Source of the DNA: Dehalococcoidia bacterium
Lineage (GTDB): Bacteria > Chloroflexota > Dehalococcoidia > UBA2979
Direction of reading: 5' to 3'
Length of the DNA: 56,807 nucleotides
Assembly (NCBI GenBank): GCA_028279505.1
Contig: JANQNP010000049.1
Location: 1-56,807 of the forward strand
Shown: in pieces, positions 1 to 8,762 of the stretch
Layout: every line of letters begins with the position of its first letter
Numbering within the stretch: position 1 is the first letter of the stretch
Notes under the pieces: generated by a model
What the model was told of the DNA's origin: nothing
Seen by the model: the letters and a program-made list of their open reading frames with translations, nothing else
Databases searched by the model: none
Translations under genes and position numbers: made by a program

Positions 1-13
1 GGCGGGGGCATCG

Positions 14-2680
14 TTGCTCGCGAGGGTTGATCCGCGGGAAGCCGAGGCGCGCGCGGTGCTGCGCGCGTGGGTTGGGCGTGCGCGGACGTACGCCCGCACC
101 AACATCAAGACGATGGCGATCTTCGGCGGGGTGAGCTTCGCCGTGGCGTGGGTGCTGAACGTCTGGGTGATGGCGTCGGTGTACGACGGGTTCCGGACGC
201 CGACGGGGTCGCCGGCGACGGGGACCGGGAACTTCTTCCAGGGGACGCTGTTCTACTTCTTCGCTTCGGCGCTGATCTCGTCGGCGATTTCGTACCGGCT
301 GCTGGTGGGGTCGGAGCGATTCTGGCGCGAGATCTACGGGGTGCCGTCGAGCATCAAGGCGGCGTTCACCTCGGATAGCGACGCGACGCTGGTGCATGCG
401 CTGGTGGGGTTCTCGTCGGCGACGTTGATCGTGCTGTTCGTGGGGCCGTCGGCGGCGGCGGCGCTGGCGTTCGGCGCGCTGCTGGTGTTCACGCCGGTGT
501 TGCGGCCGATCGTGACGGGCCTGTTGCTGACGGTGTACCGCTGGATCGTGGGACGAGTGGCGCCGAAGCGGACGCAGATGCCGCCGACGGTGTCGATGCT
601 GGTGGGGGTGTCGGGCTCGATCGCGGCGTTCGGGATCGGCGGGATCCTGCCGACGACGTCGACGGTGGTGGTGGGGCTAGTGGCGGTGGTCGCGGCGGTG
701 ATCATCGCGCAGCGGAACAAGCCGAAAGCGCCGCCGACCTCGATGTTGCTGTTGGCCCTCGGCGGTGGGGTGCTGGCGTACTGGCTCGGGGACGTGGCGA
801 TCGCCCTCGCGGATGACGGGGGGATGCGGGAGTGCGGGAACCCGGGGTGGAGCGAGTGGTGGTCGAACTGCACCGGGTCGGACACCGTGCGCGACCGGGC
901 GTGGATCGGCGGGACGGGCGCGGGCATCGGGGCGGTGACGGGGGCGGCGCTGGGTGGCTCGGCCGACACGGCGACGGAGGGCGGACCGGCCTCGGATGGT
1001 GGCGGGTCCTCGGGTGGTGGCCGGCCGGAGGAGGATGAGCCGCCGACGCGGTTCGCCGACCTGCTGCCGGGTCAGCAGCGAGCGCTGCTGACGGAGGCGA
1101 TGCGACGCCAGGATCCGTCGCTGACCGCGAAGCAGATCAGCGCCCGGGTCGACGAGATGCTGGGCGAGCAGGAGCAGCCGGGCGAGCTCTTCCGGACGCT
1201 CGTCGAGGGGATCGAGCACGACCTCGAGACCGGCGAGTGGGTCGACAACCTCGCGAGCGGCGCGAAGGCCGTTGGGGACGAGCTGGACTTCCTGCTCAGC
1301 GCCGACTTCGGCAAGGCGTTCGCGAAGGAGCTGTACGAGGACTGGATCAGCGGGCGCATGCAAGACCGCGTCGTGCAGACGATGGTCGAGATGGACAAGG
1401 GCACGACGAAGGCCGGCGCGGACTTCGTGAACATGCTGACCAACAGCCCCGAGCTGGTGGGGCAGGGGATGGAGTTCCTGGCCACCGCGTCGACGGACGA
1501 TCTACTCGCGCTAGCGCTCGACTCCGGCATCGAGATGACCGGGAGTGCGGTCGACGACATGAAGGGCAAGCTGTCAGACCTTCAAGCGGCGTCGCTGAGC
1601 GGTGACGACGACAAGGTCGCCGCGATCATTGGAGAGCTGTCGGGGACGGCGCAGTTCGACGCGATGCTCGGGATGGGCGTCCTGAAGGTGGTGGAGGTGC
1701 GAGGGACCCGCACGAGGGTCGACACCGACGGGCCTCCGCGACGCCGTGGAGATGGCGACGGGGGAGACGGCGGAGGCGGCGGTGACAACGGCAGCGGCGG
1801 CAGCGATGGACCGCCGTCGGGCCGCGGCCCGGAGCTCGACAACCAGGGGCCGACGCGCCGTCCGTCCAACGAGGAGGTCACAGTCCGGCAGCTGGAGCAG
1901 GACTTCGGCTACGAGGACTTCACCGCCCAGCACCTCGATGCGAAGGCCAAGGAGCACGGCGTCATCATCGAGATGAAGCCGGCGAACCCCGACTCGCTCG
2001 AGCTGATCAAGCGGGGTGATGCCCTCGGGAAGCCCGAGCTTCTGAAGCCGAAGACGACCAACCGCCTCGACCTGGAGCTTGGCGCGCCCGAGGGCTCGGA
2101 GGGGCTGGTGAGCTTCTTCGAGCCGAAGCCGCCGGACGCCGATGCGCTCCGACGGCTCGGGGTCGACGCGGAGAGCTTCGATTCGCTCCCGGCCAACCAC
2201 CCGGTCAAGGAGCGCTTCCAGGTCCGCGAGGAGCAGTGGCAGAAGTACCAGAGCGACATGGCGGAGCTTCAGAAGCCGCCGTCGGAGCGGAGTCCCAAGT
2301 TCCAGGAGGCGGTGCGCCGGCAGTACGGCACGGATCTGCCGCTGGAGATCGAGATCCGCGACGGTCTGATCTTCGACAAGACGACGGGCAAGCCGTTCAC
2401 CGGCGACTACGACGTGTGGGGCTTCCGCGACGCGAATACCGGCGAGTACGTGAGCCCAGCTCGAGCGGAGCAGATCTACGACGACCTCGGGTACGCCGCG
2501 AACCCGCAGCACGGTCCGGGGACCGCCCACTGGCAACCCGACGATCCCTATCTCCAGAAGCTGAAAGAAGGCCTGGAGTGGGAACACAACGTCGACAACC
2601 CGAACGGGGCCAATCTCCTGCGGTTCGAAGGCGATGGGACCGGGCTCCCGAAGACCGGGTGGATCGAGCCTTCTGAGTAG
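14..2680 (+). CDS. Large multi-pass membrane protein with C-terminal edema-factor/CyaA/ExoY-like nucleotidyl cyclase domain
   Basis: Read from TTG at 14; the frame is open to the window edge, so the true N-terminus may lie outside. About six hydrophobic segments fall at residues 34-57, 74-99, 128-158, 193-214, 217-234 and 243-266, followed by a Cys pair, a Gly-rich linker, a helical region (about 345-560), a second Gly-rich linker and a C-terminal domain from about 620. That domain shows the signatures of the anthrax edema factor/CyaA/ExoY cyclase family: the phrase IEMKPANPDS resembling the family's RPVNP segment, lysines K673 and K680 at the family's seven-residue spacing, GDYD (D798, D800) matching the metal-binding DxD, and EHNVDNP (858-863) near the C-terminus. 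In that family these residues bind ATP and metal. The serine-tryptophan stretch after the second Lys is degenerate. The layout suggests a membrane-delivered polymorphic toxin or signalling cyclase; activity is unproven. No obvious immunity gene follows directly. Confidence 0.6.
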   Translation: MLARVDPREAEARAVLRAWVGRARTYARTNIKTMAIFGGVSFAVAWVLNVWVMASVYDGFRTPTGSPATGTGNFFQGTLFYFFASALISSAISYRLLVGSERFWREIYGVPSSIKAAFTSDSDATLVHALVGFSSATLIVLFVGPSAAAALAFGALLVFTPVLRPIVTGLLLTVYRWIVGRVAPKRTQMPPTVSMLVGVSGSIAAFGIGGILPTTSTVVVGLVAVVAAVIIAQRNKPKAPPTSMLLLALGGGVLAYWLGDVAIALADDGGMRECGNPGWSEWWSNCTGSDTVRDRAWIGGTGAGIGAVTGAALGGSADTATEGGPASDGGGSSGGGRPEEDEPPTRFADLLPGQQRALLTEAMRRQDPSLTAKQISARVDEMLGEQEQPGELFRTLVEGIEHDLETGEWVDNLASGAKAVGDELDFLLSADFGKAFAKELYEDWISGRMQDRVVQTMVEMDKGTTKAGADFVNMLTNSPELVGQGMEFLATASTDDLLALALDSGIEMTGSAVDDMKGKLSDLQAASLSGDDDKVAAIIGELSGTAQFDAMLGMGVLKVVEVRGTRTRVDTDGPPRRRGDGDGGDGGGGGDNGSGGSDGPPSGRGPELDNQGPTRRPSNEEVTVRQLEQDFGYEDFTAQHLDAKAKEHGVIIEMKPANPDSLELIKRGDALGKPELLKPKTTNRLDLELGAPEGSEGLVSFFEPKPPDADALRRLGVDAESFDSLPANHPVKERFQVREEQWQKYQSDMAELQKPPSERSPKFQEAVRRQYGTDLPLEIEIRDGLIFDKTTGKPFTGDYDVWGFRDANTGEYVSPARAEQIYDDLGYAANPQHGPGTAHWQPDDPYLQKLKEGLEWEHNVDNPNGANLLRFEGDGTGLPKTGWIEPSE

Positions 2681-2714
2681 CCGCGGCTCGAGCCGCCGTG
2701 ATGCAACCCCCGGG

Positions 2715-3770
2715 CTACTTCGCCGGGTCGACGATGAGCCAGCCGCCGCTGAATTCGCCGTCGTCGACGCGGATGCGGCGGACCTCGATGTCCTCGCCGC
2801 CGCAGACCTCGATCGATTCGCCGGGGGCGATCTGTTCGCCGGTGGAGAGTGTGACCGCCGCCGGGTCGCCGTTCTCGATGGTGGCGCAGGCCTCGGAATC
2901 GACGCGGAGCCAGGAGGGGCGGAACTCAGCGTCGAGGATGACGGCGCTGGGGCCGTCGGCGACGGCGCGGCCGCGGTCGACGGCGTCGTCGGGGAGGAGG
3001 GGACGGTGCCAGATGGCGAGGACGACGAGGGTGGCGATCACGCCGACGGCGACTGGGGCGCGGAGGGGACCGACGGCGCGCCGGGCCTCGGCGAGGGTGG
3101 CCTCTGGACGCTGGGCGAGCAGGCCGAGCGCGATGCCGTAGGGGACGTGTGCGAGGTAGGCGATGGTGATGGGCCACCACTTGACCTCGTCGTCGGTGAC
3201 GAGGGCGTAGGTGTTGGCGAAGGGGCTGAAGACGACGGCGCTTTCGAGGAGCAGGCCCCACGCGACCGCCCAGCCCCAGTGACGGCGAGCGGCGACAAGA
3301 GCGTATGCAACGCCGAAGCCGATGCCGTTGGCGAAGTGGTAGGACCAGCCGGCGAAGTCGGTGAGGGCGGATGAGGTGCCGGCGTCGAGGAGGAGGACGC
3401 CGTAGGACTCGATGGGGGCGAGCAGGCGGAAGCCGGCGAGGAAGATGAAGGGGACGCGGAAGAAGTCGTAGCCGAGGGTGCCGATCAGGCCGCCGAGGGC
3501 GCCGGCGACGATGGCGGCGCGAGTACCGGGCCAACGCGGGGCGCCTCGGAAGGTGGTGGCCCTCGGGAGCCAGGCGGCGAAGGCGATGACGGCGGCGACC
3601 AGGGGGAGGCCGAGGACGGCGGCCCAGAGGTGGAAGGCGCCGAACTCGTAGACCCAGGCGAGGAGGGAGAAGACGGAGGCGCAGGCGATCGCGGCGAGGG
3701 GGAGGCGGAGCGACAGCGGGGCGTCGCGGGCCTCGGAGGGGTCGATGGCCTCGGTGGGTGGGGTGGTCAC
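2715..3770 (-). CDS. Multi-pass membrane protein with C-terminal extracytoplasmic domain, function unknown
   Basis: 351 aa. A short polar N-terminus is followed by about seven hydrophobic segments (first near residues 25-45, last around 245-262). The C-terminal ~90 residues are soluble and contain two Cys and a compact beta-rich pattern (CATIENGDPAAVTL, then IEVCGGEDIEV), which resembles a small cupredoxin-like or immunoglobulin-like fold but lacks clear copper ligands. C-ending codons dominate, as in other minus-strand genes. It converges on the cyclase-like gene, 34 bp away. I do not recognise a named family. Confidence 0.7.
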   Translation of the reverse strand: MTTPPTEAIDPSEARDAPLSLRLPLAAIACASVFSLLAWVYEFGAFHLWAAVLGLPLVAAVIAFAAWLPRATTFRGAPRWPGTRAAIVAGALGGLIGTLGYDFFRVPFIFLAGFRLLAPIESYGVLLLDAGTSSALTDFAGWSYHFANGIGFGVAYALVAARRHWGWAVAWGLLLESAVVFSPFANTYALVTDDEVKWWPITIAYLAHVPYGIALGLLAQRPEATLAEARRAVGPLRAPVAVGVIATLVVLAIWHRPLLPDDAVDRGRAVADGPSAVILDAEFRPSWLRVDSEACATIENGDPAAVTLSTGEQIAPGESIEVCGGEDIEVRRIRVDDGEFSGGWLIVDPAK

Positions 3771-3811
3771 CGGGCGATGCTAGCGAGCCTCGTCCTACGC
3801 GCTGCCGGGCG

Positions 3812-4795
3812 CTACTTCGATGCGCCGAGGATGTAGGCCTGATCGACCAAGCGAGCGCCATCGCGGAGGCGGACGAGCCAAGGAAGTGGGATGCCGCGCT
3901 CGCCTCCGAATCCGTACCGAGCACCGAGGATCGAGCCCAGCGCCATCGCGCGTCCGCAGGAGTCGCCGCCGGCGAGGATGTTCTTGCGCACGCCGTCCTC
4001 GAAGCTCTCGGCGGTCTTCAGCATGTGGAAGACCACCGGCAGGCCTTGCTGCACGTGGCAGGCCCGACCGAAATGGCCAGCGATGTCGACGCTGGATTGA
4101 TTTGCCTCGCCCAGCGCTTCGTTGAGCAACGGTTGCAATACGTCGCCCACCCTCGCGGGTTCCGCGTGGAGGGCGGCGCTCGACTCTTCGCCGTGCAGCG
4201 TCGATCGGATGAGGCGCGCGAGCATCAAGGCCGCCTCGACGGCGAGGGGGTTGTCGTTGGTGACCCGGACCATGCCCGTCACGCGTGATTCGAGATCGAC
4301 GTGGTCAGGATCGGCGGCGACCACGGCCGGGACCGGAGAGAGCGCCGGCATCTGATCGTCGTCGATCCCGGTGACCCGAGGTGTTTCCTCGCTGCGGCCA
4401 GCACCTAGATTGGCGAGCGCACCGCGGGTTGGGCGGTCGATGTAGCCCTGCCATTCGCCCCCAGGACCAAAGAACGCGAGATAGCGCTGCTGGTAGTCGG
4501 CGATATCCGGTTCGCCGTGGCTCGACACGAGCGAGTCCATGGCAAGTGCCAGTACGGCACCGTATTGGCTGAGATCTCCGGCGCGCTTGCCTTCGTGGGC
4601 GAAGTAGCCCCTCGAGCCTTCGAAATTCCGACGATCTGCATCCTGGAACGCTGGATCGCTTGTCTCGGCGATCGCCGCCAGCCGCTCCGGGTCGTAGAGC
4701 CAATGCAACCCCATGGCCGCAGCGTCGGCGACCAACGCGCCGAGGACGACGGCTGCCCTCTGTTCGACGCTCACGGTTGCCGATTGCGTGGACAT
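3812..4795 (-). CDS. ADP-ribosylglycohydrolase family protein (J1-crystallin/DraG-like)
   Basis: 327 aa from ATG 4795, chosen because AGGAG lies seven bases upstream; the frame is open further upstream without a ribosome site. N-terminal LGALVADAAAMGLHWLYD (18-35) and C-terminal GGDSCGRAMALGSILGA (from 276) match the ADP-ribosylglycohydrolase/crystallin J1 fold (COG1397), in which acidic residues in these segments bind Mg and hydrolyse ADP-ribose bonds. The usual GGDTD is GGDSC here, so one metal ligand may be altered and the activity may differ from true DraG. It follows the carboxylase gene on the same strand by 44 bp. Confidence 0.8.
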   Translation of the reverse strand: MSTQSATVSVEQRAAVVLGALVADAAAMGLHWLYDPERLAAIAETSDPAFQDADRRNFEGSRGYFAHEGKRAGDLSQYGAVLALAMDSLVSSHGEPDIADYQQRYLAFFGPGGEWQGYIDRPTRGALANLGAGRSEETPRVTGIDDDQMPALSPVPAVVAADPDHVDLESRVTGMVRVTNDNPLAVEAALMLARLIRSTLHGEESSAALHAEPARVGDVLQPLLNEALGEANQSSVDIAGHFGRACHVQQGLPVVFHMLKTAESFEDGVRKNILAGGDSCGRAMALGSILGARYGFGGERGIPLPWLVRLRDGARLVDQAYILGASK

Positions 4796-4839
4796 GGCAG
4801 GTCTCCTGGCCGAGGGTCGATCCCTGACGGTTCGCGCGG

Positions 4840-6399
4840 CTAGGGGCGAGTGCCGCGGAGCTTGGGGCCGGTGACGGTGTCGAGGGACTGGTAGACGAGT
4901 TCGACCCATTCGCAGAGGAGCTTGCGGGTGTCGCGGGGGTCGATGATGTCTTCCATGTTGAAGGCCTCGGCGGTGCGGAAGGGGGAGCGCATGGCGGAGA
5001 GGCGCTCCTCGAGCTCGGCGCGGTAGGCGTCGGGGTCCTCGGCGGCTTCGATGTCGCGGCGGTAGGCGGCCTGGACGCCGCCCTCGATGGGGAGCGAGCC
5101 CCAGTCGCCGGAGGGCCAGGCGACGCGGTAGTTCCAGCGCGCGTGGTTCTGGTGGCCGGCACCGGCGACGCCGTAGGCGCGGCGGACGACGACGGTGGCC
5201 CAGGGGACGGTGGCCTGGTAGACGGCGCTGAGGGCGCGCACGCCTCGACGGGCGACGCCGGAGGATTCGGCGGCGGTGCCGAGCATGAAGCCGGGCTGAT
5301 CGAAGAGGTTGATGATCGGCAGGTTGAAGGTGTCGAAGAGGTCGATGAAGCGGGCGTACTTGTCTGAGGCAGCGCCGTCCATGGAGCCACCGGACTTGGT
5401 GGGGTCGTTGGCGAGGATGCCGACGGGGCGCCCGCCGAGGCGGGCGAGGCCGACGATCTGCGACGGGCCGAAGTGGCGGGCGATTTCGAAGAAGCTGCCC
5501 TGATCGACGATGAGTTCGATCATCTTGCGAGCGTTGTAGGGGCGGCGACGGTCCTTGGGGATCAGCGAGAGGAGTTCCTCTTCGCGGCGGTCCCAGGGGT
5601 CGGTGGATTCGCAGACGGGCGGGAGTTGCCAGGCGTTGGCGGGCATGTAGGAGAGGAAGCGCTTGATGAGTTCGAAGGCCTCTTCTTCAGTGTCGACCTC
5701 GTTGTCGACGACGCCGCTGCCGTGGACGTGGATCTGGGAGCCGCCGAGCTCTTCTTTCTCGATGGGCTTGCCGAAGGCGCGTTCGACGACGGGCGGGCCG
5801 GCGATGAAGACCTGCGAGTTGCCTTTGATCATGATCGAGAAGTGGCTGGCGGCGACGCGGGCGGCGCCGATGCCGGCGATGGATCCCATGGCGGTGGCGA
5901 CGATGGGGATCTCGGAGAGGGCGCGGGTCATGACCTCCCAGTTGACGTTGCCGGGGATGTAGGTGCGGCCGATGTTCTCGATGGTGCGGACGGAGCCGCC
6001 GCCACCGGTGCCGTCGACCATGCGGACGATCGGGACCTTGAGCTCGACGGCCATGCGCTCGGCGTGGCCGGCCTTACCGCCAACGGCGCCGTCAGCGGCG
6101 CCGCCGCGGACGGTGAAGTCGTCGCCACCGACGACGACGGAGCGACCTTCGATCTTGGCGACGCCCATGACGTAGTTGGAGGGGATGAACTCGGTGAGGT
6201 TGCCGTCGTCGTCGTAGGTGGCCTTGCCGGCGAGGACGCCGCGTTCGCGGAAGGTGTCGGGGTCGACGAGGCGGTCGAGGCGCTCGCGGACGGTGAGGTG
6301 GCCTCGGTCGTGGTGGCGCTGGACGCGGTCGGGGGTGCCCATCTTGTGGGCGAGCGCCTTGCGCTCCTCGAGTTCGTCGATCTCCGGCTGCCAGACCAT
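4840..6399 (-). CDS. Acyl-CoA carboxylase carboxyltransferase (beta) subunit
   Basis: 519 aa, usual length for propionyl-/methylcrotonyl-/acetyl-CoA carboxylase beta chains. N-terminal RERLDRLVDPDTFRE, the acyl-CoA site region GTGGGGSVRTIENIG, MGSIAGIGAARVAASHF, and C-terminal GGSMDGAASDKYARFIDLF with NLFDQPGFMLGTAAE are typical of biotin-dependent carboxyltransferases, which move CO2 from carboxybiotin to an acyl-CoA. ATG 6399 has GAGGGGGGACC upstream. The biotin carrier is encoded 122 bp upstream on the same strand, suggesting one transcript; no biotin carboxylase subunit is in the window. The substrate cannot be settled from sequence reading. Confidence 0.92.
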   Translation of the reverse strand: MVWQPEIDELEERKALAHKMGTPDRVQRHHDRGHLTVRERLDRLVDPDTFRERGVLAGKATYDDDGNLTEFIPSNYVMGVAKIEGRSVVVGGDDFTVRGGAADGAVGGKAGHAERMAVELKVPIVRMVDGTGGGGSVRTIENIGRTYIPGNVNWEVMTRALSEIPIVATAMGSIAGIGAARVAASHFSIMIKGNSQVFIAGPPVVERAFGKPIEKEELGGSQIHVHGSGVVDNEVDTEEEAFELIKRFLSYMPANAWQLPPVCESTDPWDRREEELLSLIPKDRRRPYNARKMIELIVDQGSFFEIARHFGPSQIVGLARLGGRPVGILANDPTKSGGSMDGAASDKYARFIDLFDTFNLPIINLFDQPGFMLGTAAESSGVARRGVRALSAVYQATVPWATVVVRRAYGVAGAGHQNHARWNYRVAWPSGDWGSLPIEGGVQAAYRRDIEAAEDPDAYRAELEERLSAMRSPFRTAEAFNMEDIIDPRDTRKLLCEWVELVYQSLDTVTGPKLRGTRP

Positions 6400-6521
6400 C
6401 GGTCCCCCCTCTGTGGCGAGGAATGTGTAGCGAGGCGTGTGCTGTGAGCGGAGTCTAGCCCTCGGCGGGCACGCGGGGCGCCGAAGGTGGGCGCGCCGGG
6501 GCGGGCGCGGGCGGTCGGGAG

Positions 6522-6737
6522 CTAGTCGGCGAGGCGGGCGAGGACGGCGCCTTCGTCGACGAAGTCGTCGACGGCGACGAGGACCTCGGAGACCTGGCCA
6601 GCGCTGGGGGCGGGGATGGGGGTGAGCATCTTCATCGACTCGAGGGTGAAGAGCTCTTGCTCGGCGTCGACGTTGTCACCGACGGCGACGTGCACTTCCG
6701 CCACGCGTCCGGGCCATTCCGCTGTCACGTCCGCCAC
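6522..6737 (-). CDS. Biotin/lipoyl carrier protein (biotin carboxyl carrier)
   Basis: 71 aa from GTG 6737, preferred over the ATG at 6779 because AGGAAGG lies seven bases upstream and the protein then begins directly with the domain. The biotinylation motif ESMKM is present with the acceptor lysine at K36, surrounded by the standard barwin-like hairpin sequence (PGRVAEVHVAVGD before, PIPAPSAGQVSEVLV after). It would carry carboxybiotin to the adjacent carboxyltransferase. A free-standing small carrier is common where alpha and carrier subunits are split. Confidence 0.9.
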   Translation of the reverse strand: MADVTAEWPGRVAEVHVAVGDNVDAEQELFTLESMKMLTPIPAPSAGQVSEVLVAVDDFVDEGAVLARLAD

Positions 6738-6876
6738 TGCCGAGCCTTCCTGAGTGCCCGCCTGGAAGGGGCGGGGCACCCGCGTCGAATCGTTACGTGT
6801 CGCCTCGGACGGATCGGGCGCCCTCGGCGGGTCGCAATCTGGCAGCGGGCGTGGAGGGGCGTCAAGCGGGTGAGGA

Positions 6877-6905
6877 TTGACGGGAGGGGATGCGCGCTCT
6901 ACATT
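6877..6905 (+). promoter_or_regulatory. Sigma70-type promoter of the ArsR operon
   Basis: TTGACG at 6877-6882 and TACATT at 6900-6905 are separated by exactly 17 bases. A start site 7 bases after the -10 would fall at about 6912-6913, the first base of the ArsR start codon, so the transcript would be leaderless. Confidence 0.6.
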
Positions 6906-6920
6906 AAACCGAATGGTTTA
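6905..6920. promoter_or_regulatory. Palindromic operator overlapping the ArsR start codon
   Basis: TAAACC-GAAT-GGTTTA is a perfect 6-4-6 inverted repeat beginning at the last base of the -10 box and covering the ATG. ArsR-type repressors bind such 12-2-12-like or shorter palindromes, so autoregulation is likely. Confidence 0.6.
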
Positions 6921-7344
6921 CTTTTCTCCTGCTGAAAGTAAGCGCGCGGATCCGGAACGGGCGGCGGAGCTCGACGCGGTGTTCGGGGCGCTGGCGGACG
7001 GGACGCGGCGGGCGATGCTGGCCGACCTCGCGGTGGGCGAATCGACGGTGTCGCGGCTGGCGAGTCCGCACGCGATGTCGCTGCCGGCGGCTTCCAAGCA
7101 CATCCGCGTTTTGGAGCGAGCGGGGCTGGTGTCGCGGACGATCGAAGGGCGGGTGCACCGGTTGTCGTTGCGGCCGGACCGGCTGCGCGACGCGGCGGAG
7201 TGGATCGCGTTCTACCGGCGGTTCTGGGACGAGAGCCTCGACCGATTGGACGAGGTGCTTGCGAGCTTCGACGACGGCGTCGGCGAGACGACAGACACGG
7301 GGAACGCAGTGGACACGGGGGCGAGTGCCGGGGATGCCCCATGA
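6913..7344 (+). CDS. ArsR-family winged-helix transcriptional regulator
   Basis: 143 aa from ATG 6913. ALADGTRRAMLADL followed by SLPAASKHIRVLERAGLVSR and VHRLSLRPDRL is the canonical ArsR helix-turn-helix and wing; no Cys-based metal site is visible, which fits the non-metal subgroup that controls SRPBCC genes. The C-terminal YRRFWDESLDRLDEVL is also typical of that subgroup. The stop overlaps the next start (ATGA), so it is translationally coupled to the SRPBCC gene. The start sits inside its probable operator, and no Shine-Dalgarno is needed if the mRNA is leaderless. Confidence 0.9.
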   Translation: MVYFSPAESKRADPERAAELDAVFGALADGTRRAMLADLAVGESTVSRLASPHAMSLPAASKHIRVLERAGLVSRTIEGRVHRLSLRPDRLRDAAEWIAFYRRFWDESLDRLDEVLASFDDGVGETTDTGNAVDTGASAGDAP

Positions 7345-7781
7345 CGACGGGACGCCTGCTGATTGTGCGGCGGGAGCTGGCGGCTCCGCCGGAGCGGGTG
7401 TTCGCGGCGCTGACGACGCCGGCGCAGATCGCGCGGTGGATCGGACCGCGCGGAGTGGCCGCGTCGAACGTGGCGGTCGATCTGCGGGTGGGTGGGGAGT
7501 TCTCGTTCGACCTCGACTTCGGCGAGGCGGTGATCACGATGCGGGGGCGATACGAGGCGGTCGACCCGCCCTCGCGGTTGGTGCACACGTGGGGCGTGGC
7601 AGGGGCGGGCGACGACTCGCGGGTGACGATCGAGCTGGCGGCGGCGGGGGCGGGGACCGAGCTGCGGCTGACACATGCCGGGCTGCAGCCGGATGAGTTC
7701 GCGCAGAACCGCGCGGGCTGGGACGAGTTCTTCGATCAACTGGATGAGTACCTGGTGGAGACCGGGGAAGGGACTGACTGA
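7341..7781 (+). CDS. SRPBCC (AHSA1/START-like) domain protein
   Basis: 146 aa. RRELAAPPERVFAALTTPAQIARWIGPRG at the N-terminus, a central ITMRGRYEAVDPPSRLVHTW and C-terminal AGWDEFFDQLDEYL are hallmarks of the activator-of-Hsp90 ATPase-like (AHSA1) SRPBCC fold, which binds hydrophobic ligands. It sits between ArsR and DinB genes with ATGA and TGATG overlaps, a common bacterial trio. Ligand unknown. Confidence 0.88.
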   Translation: MTTGRLLIVRRELAAPPERVFAALTTPAQIARWIGPRGVAASNVAVDLRVGGEFSFDLDFGEAVITMRGRYEAVDPPSRLVHTWGVAGAGDDSRVTIELAAAGAGTELRLTHAGLQPDEFAQNRAGWDEFFDQLDEYLVETGEGTD

Positions 7782-8230
7782 TGAGTGAGCAGACGAGCGA
7801 ACTGGACGGACTGCGAGCGGAGATCGCGGCGGCACGAGCAGACGTGCATGACGCGATCGGTGAGGGAGCTGGCGCCTGGGGCGAGGCGGCGCGGGTCACG
7901 GGCGACGAGGAGTCATGGACCGTGGAGCAAATCGCCTCGCACGTCGTCGAGAACGACTACTTCTTCGCGAACCAGCTGGCCGGGGTGTTGGAGGCGAACG
8001 AGCTGGAGGCGCCGCCGTTCGACTACGCGTCAGCGGATGAGGCGCTCGCGGGGCTGCATGCGGCGGCCGCCGCCGCGGCTCCGCTGCTCAGCGGCCTCGA
8101 GGCGGACGACCTGGGCCGCGAGTGGATGATGGAGATGACGGTGACGGAGCTGCTGGGTGCGTACGCGGGGCATTTCCGCGAGCACGCGGCGCAAGTGCGG
8201 GCGATCCTCGGGGCGCTGGCCCCCGCGTAG
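7781..8230 (+). CDS. DinB-superfamily protein
   Basis: 149 aa four-helix protein. WTVEQIASHVVENDYFFANQL and MEMTVTELLGAYAGHFREHAAQVRAI carry the spaced His residues of DinB/YfiT-like metal-binding bundles (His around residues 48, 127 and 131). The start overlaps the stop of the SRPBCC gene. DinB proteins include thiol transferases and hydrolases; the substrate is unknown here. A 12-bp stem terminator follows. Confidence 0.8.
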   Translation: MSEQTSELDGLRAEIAAARADVHDAIGEGAGAWGEAARVTGDEESWTVEQIASHVVENDYFFANQLAGVLEANELEAPPFDYASADEALAGLHAAAAAAAPLLSGLEADDLGREWMMEMTVTELLGAYAGHFREHAAQVRAILGALAPA

Positions 8231-8260
8231 CGCGGACTGCGACCGGCCCTCGAGAAGAGC

Positions 8261-8296
8261 GACACCCGTGCCATCGAGCGGATTGGCACGGGTGTC
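8261..8296. terminator. Bidirectional hairpin terminator
   Basis: A perfect 12-bp stem (GACACCCGTGCC at 8261-8272 pairing with 8285-8296) with a 12-base loop, between the plus-strand DinB gene and the converging 80-aa gene. There is no T-run, so termination may depend on structure or Rho. Confidence 0.6.
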
Positions 8297-8346
8297 TGGG
8301 GAGCATTCGAAGCTCAGGCGCTGAGCGAACGGCGCAGCGAGGGTCG

Positions 8347-8589
8347 CTAGGCAGCTCGCTCTTCTTGATCATCGACAGATTCGTCGGGGAAGTCAGCCTC
8401 GCGGAAGTCAGGCTCGAGGGTGGCGCTGTCGGCGCGATCGAGCTCGGCGGCGGTTTCGGCGAGGAAGCGTTGGCGCTCGACGAAGAGGCGGTATTTCTCC
8501 ATGGCGGCCTCGGCGGTGGCTTCGTCCTTGAACTGGATGAAGTGCCAGCGTCCGAGGTCGACGATGTCGTCGGCGGTCAGTTTGGTCAT
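8347..8589 (-). CDS. Small conserved-type protein, function unknown
   Basis: 80 aa, starting MTKLTADDIVDLGRWHFIQFKD, with AGGTG upstream. The middle is helical (EAAMEKYRLFVERQRFLAETAAELDRA) and the C-terminus is very acidic. No membrane segment, signal or Cys. Codon use matches neighbouring minus-strand genes. I do not recognise the family. Confidence 0.6.
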   Translation of the reverse strand: MTKLTADDIVDLGRWHFIQFKDEATAEAAMEKYRLFVERQRFLAETAAELDRADSATLEPDFREADFPDESVDDQEERAA

Positions 8590-8762
8590 GGCGCACCTGC
8601 CGGGGCTGTGGCTCCGCTGTTCAGCCAGTGAAGCGGGCGGCGCGGGCGTGCACAGAGCGGGTTAACCCGCATCTGGCCTGTTCGCCGCTGACGGGACGGC
8701 ATGCGCGGGGCGGCGGGCTGGGTGCGCGAAACCGGCGCGACGCGACGCGGTGGGAGCGGCGG

